In this document: positions 23,523 to 24,056 of the stretch, in pieces
How positions within the stretch are numbered: the stretch's first letter is position 1
How the letters are laid out: the number at the start of each line of letters is the position of its first letter
Source: JBGLNJ01 sp964353405
GTDB lineage: Bacteria; Chloroflexota; Anaerolineae; Fen-1058
Assembly (NCBI GenBank): GCA_964353405.1
Contig: CAYGWJ010000290.1
Coordinates: forward strand, 1 to 24,056
Direction of reading: 5' to 3'
DNA: 24,056 bases
The notes under the pieces: generated by a model
Seen by the model: only the letters and a program-made list of their open reading frames with translations
Databases searched by the model: none
What the model was told of the DNA's origin: nothing
Translations under genes and position numbers: made by a program

Positions 23523-23942
23523 CTAGGCTGCTGGTTGCACAGTCGCGGACGTTGCTTCCTGCTGCGCCTTTCGGTTGGCCTTTTTTCCGGCTGTCTCGGC
23601 GTACGCGGTCTTGGGGTTGACGGCGGGGGCAGCTGCGGCGGCCTCGGCCGCTTCCGCCAGCAAGACGTCCAACGCTTCGCCAGATTTGAGCCGGGCAAAC
23701 CGTCCCATCGTTCCGCACTTGGTAAGCAGGCGAGTCACCGACTCGCTAGGTTGAGCGCCGACACCCAGCCAGTGCAGTGCGCGGGCTTCGTCCACCTGGA
23801 CTGTCTCCGGCATGGTGCGTGGATTGTAAAAGCCGACAATTTCCAGGAAACGTCCGTCGCGCGGAGCCTCCGCGTCGGCCACGATCATTCGGTAACTCGG
23901 CTGTCCCTTGGAGCCGATCCGGCGAAGTCTGATACGTACCAC
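23523..23942 (-). CDS. rpsP: 30S ribosomal protein S16 (bS16)
   Basis: bS16 is an early 30S assembly protein. The N-terminal 80 residues match the family (VRIRLRRIGSKGQPSYRMIV, RDGRFLEIVGFYNPRT, and ARALHWLGVGAQPSESVTRL). The remaining 55 or so residues form an Ala-rich and Lys-containing tail (AEAAEAAAAAPAV) that makes it longer than the typical 80-90-residue protein. The start codon is GTG, with AGGAGT eight bases upstream. It is the first gene of the reverse-strand run; a promoter beyond it was not clearly seen. Confidence 0.95.
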   Translation of the reverse strand: MVRIRLRRIGSKGQPSYRMIVADAEAPRDGRFLEIVGFYNPRTMPETVQVDEARALHWLGVGAQPSESVTRLLTKCGTMGRFARLKSGEALDVLLAEAAEAAAAAPAVNPKTAYAETAGKKANRKAQQEATSATVQPAA

Positions 23943-23995
23943 TGTGTGTTACTCCTTAAGGTTTTGAACTAGTCTGGTTTCTGGTGCAAAAGGCC

Positions 23996-24046
23996 GTAGC
24001 ATAGCCGCTTGTCGGCGTGTTGGGCGGGCACAAGGCCCTATGCTAC
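23996..24046. repeat. 51-bp element with 9-bp terminal inverted repeats
   Basis: GTAGCATAG (23996-24004) and CTATGCTAC (24038-24046) are perfect inverted repeats around a 33-base centre that itself has GC-rich words. It lies upstream of rpsP, within the expected promoter region, and may be a dispersed repeat; only one copy is in the window. Confidence 0.5.
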
Positions 24047-24056
24047 CCAGTTTTGC

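Noticed and set aside
1..24056. CRISPR array, rRNA, phage or replication origin
   Set aside because: No regularly spaced direct repeats, no rRNA-like sequence, and no phage structural or origin-type clusters were seen.

Overview
The window looks like a chromosomal piece of an uncultured Chloroflexota bacterium, probably Anaerolineae. This rests on family recognition without a database search. The clues are a topoisomerase I with an N-terminal DUF5679-type zinc ribbon, a small DUF951 protein, a moderately GC-rich composition with E. coli-like TATAAT promoters, and many short palindromic repeats between and inside genes.

Region 1 (1-6760) is an accessory island. It opens with a small MITE-like element flanked by TA. 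A PIN-domain toxin-antitoxin pair and a flavin reductase-like protein follow. The rest is the debris of a type I restriction-modification system: a complete two-domain hsdS preceded by five 7-bp repeats, a reverse-strand TumE/DUF6516-like toxin-antitoxin pair whose toxin overlaps the end of hsdS, a 33-codon relic of a second hsdM start, a zinc-ribbon protein, an unrecognised 310-residue protein, and an hsdM read in three frames with an altered catalytic motif. No hsdR is visible.

Region 2 (6886-13849, mostly + strand) has ftsK/spoIIIE, a convergent DUF951 gene, and then a compact run: a GT4 glycosyltransferase, a polyisoprenyl-phosphate sugar-1-phosphate transferase, a UspA protein and an M20 metallopeptidase. 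The two glycan genes probably start an undecaprenol-linked surface polysaccharide.

Region 3 (13907-14106) holds a perfect 15-bp palindrome, then a self-contained tRNA-Gln(TTG) unit with its own promoter, encoded CCA and terminator.

Region 4 (14136-23942, all - strand) is a housekeeping run. In transcription order it is rpsP, khpA, rimM, dprA, a mannose-1-phosphate guanylyltransferase, topA, yjbQ, a XerC/D recombinase, a Xaa-Pro peptidase and a two-helix membrane protein. trmD is not next to rimM. The GDP-mannose gene may supply the glycan genes of region 2. Several palindromes lie in this run, one of them in frame inside topA. The last 110 bases hold another repeat upstream of rpsP.
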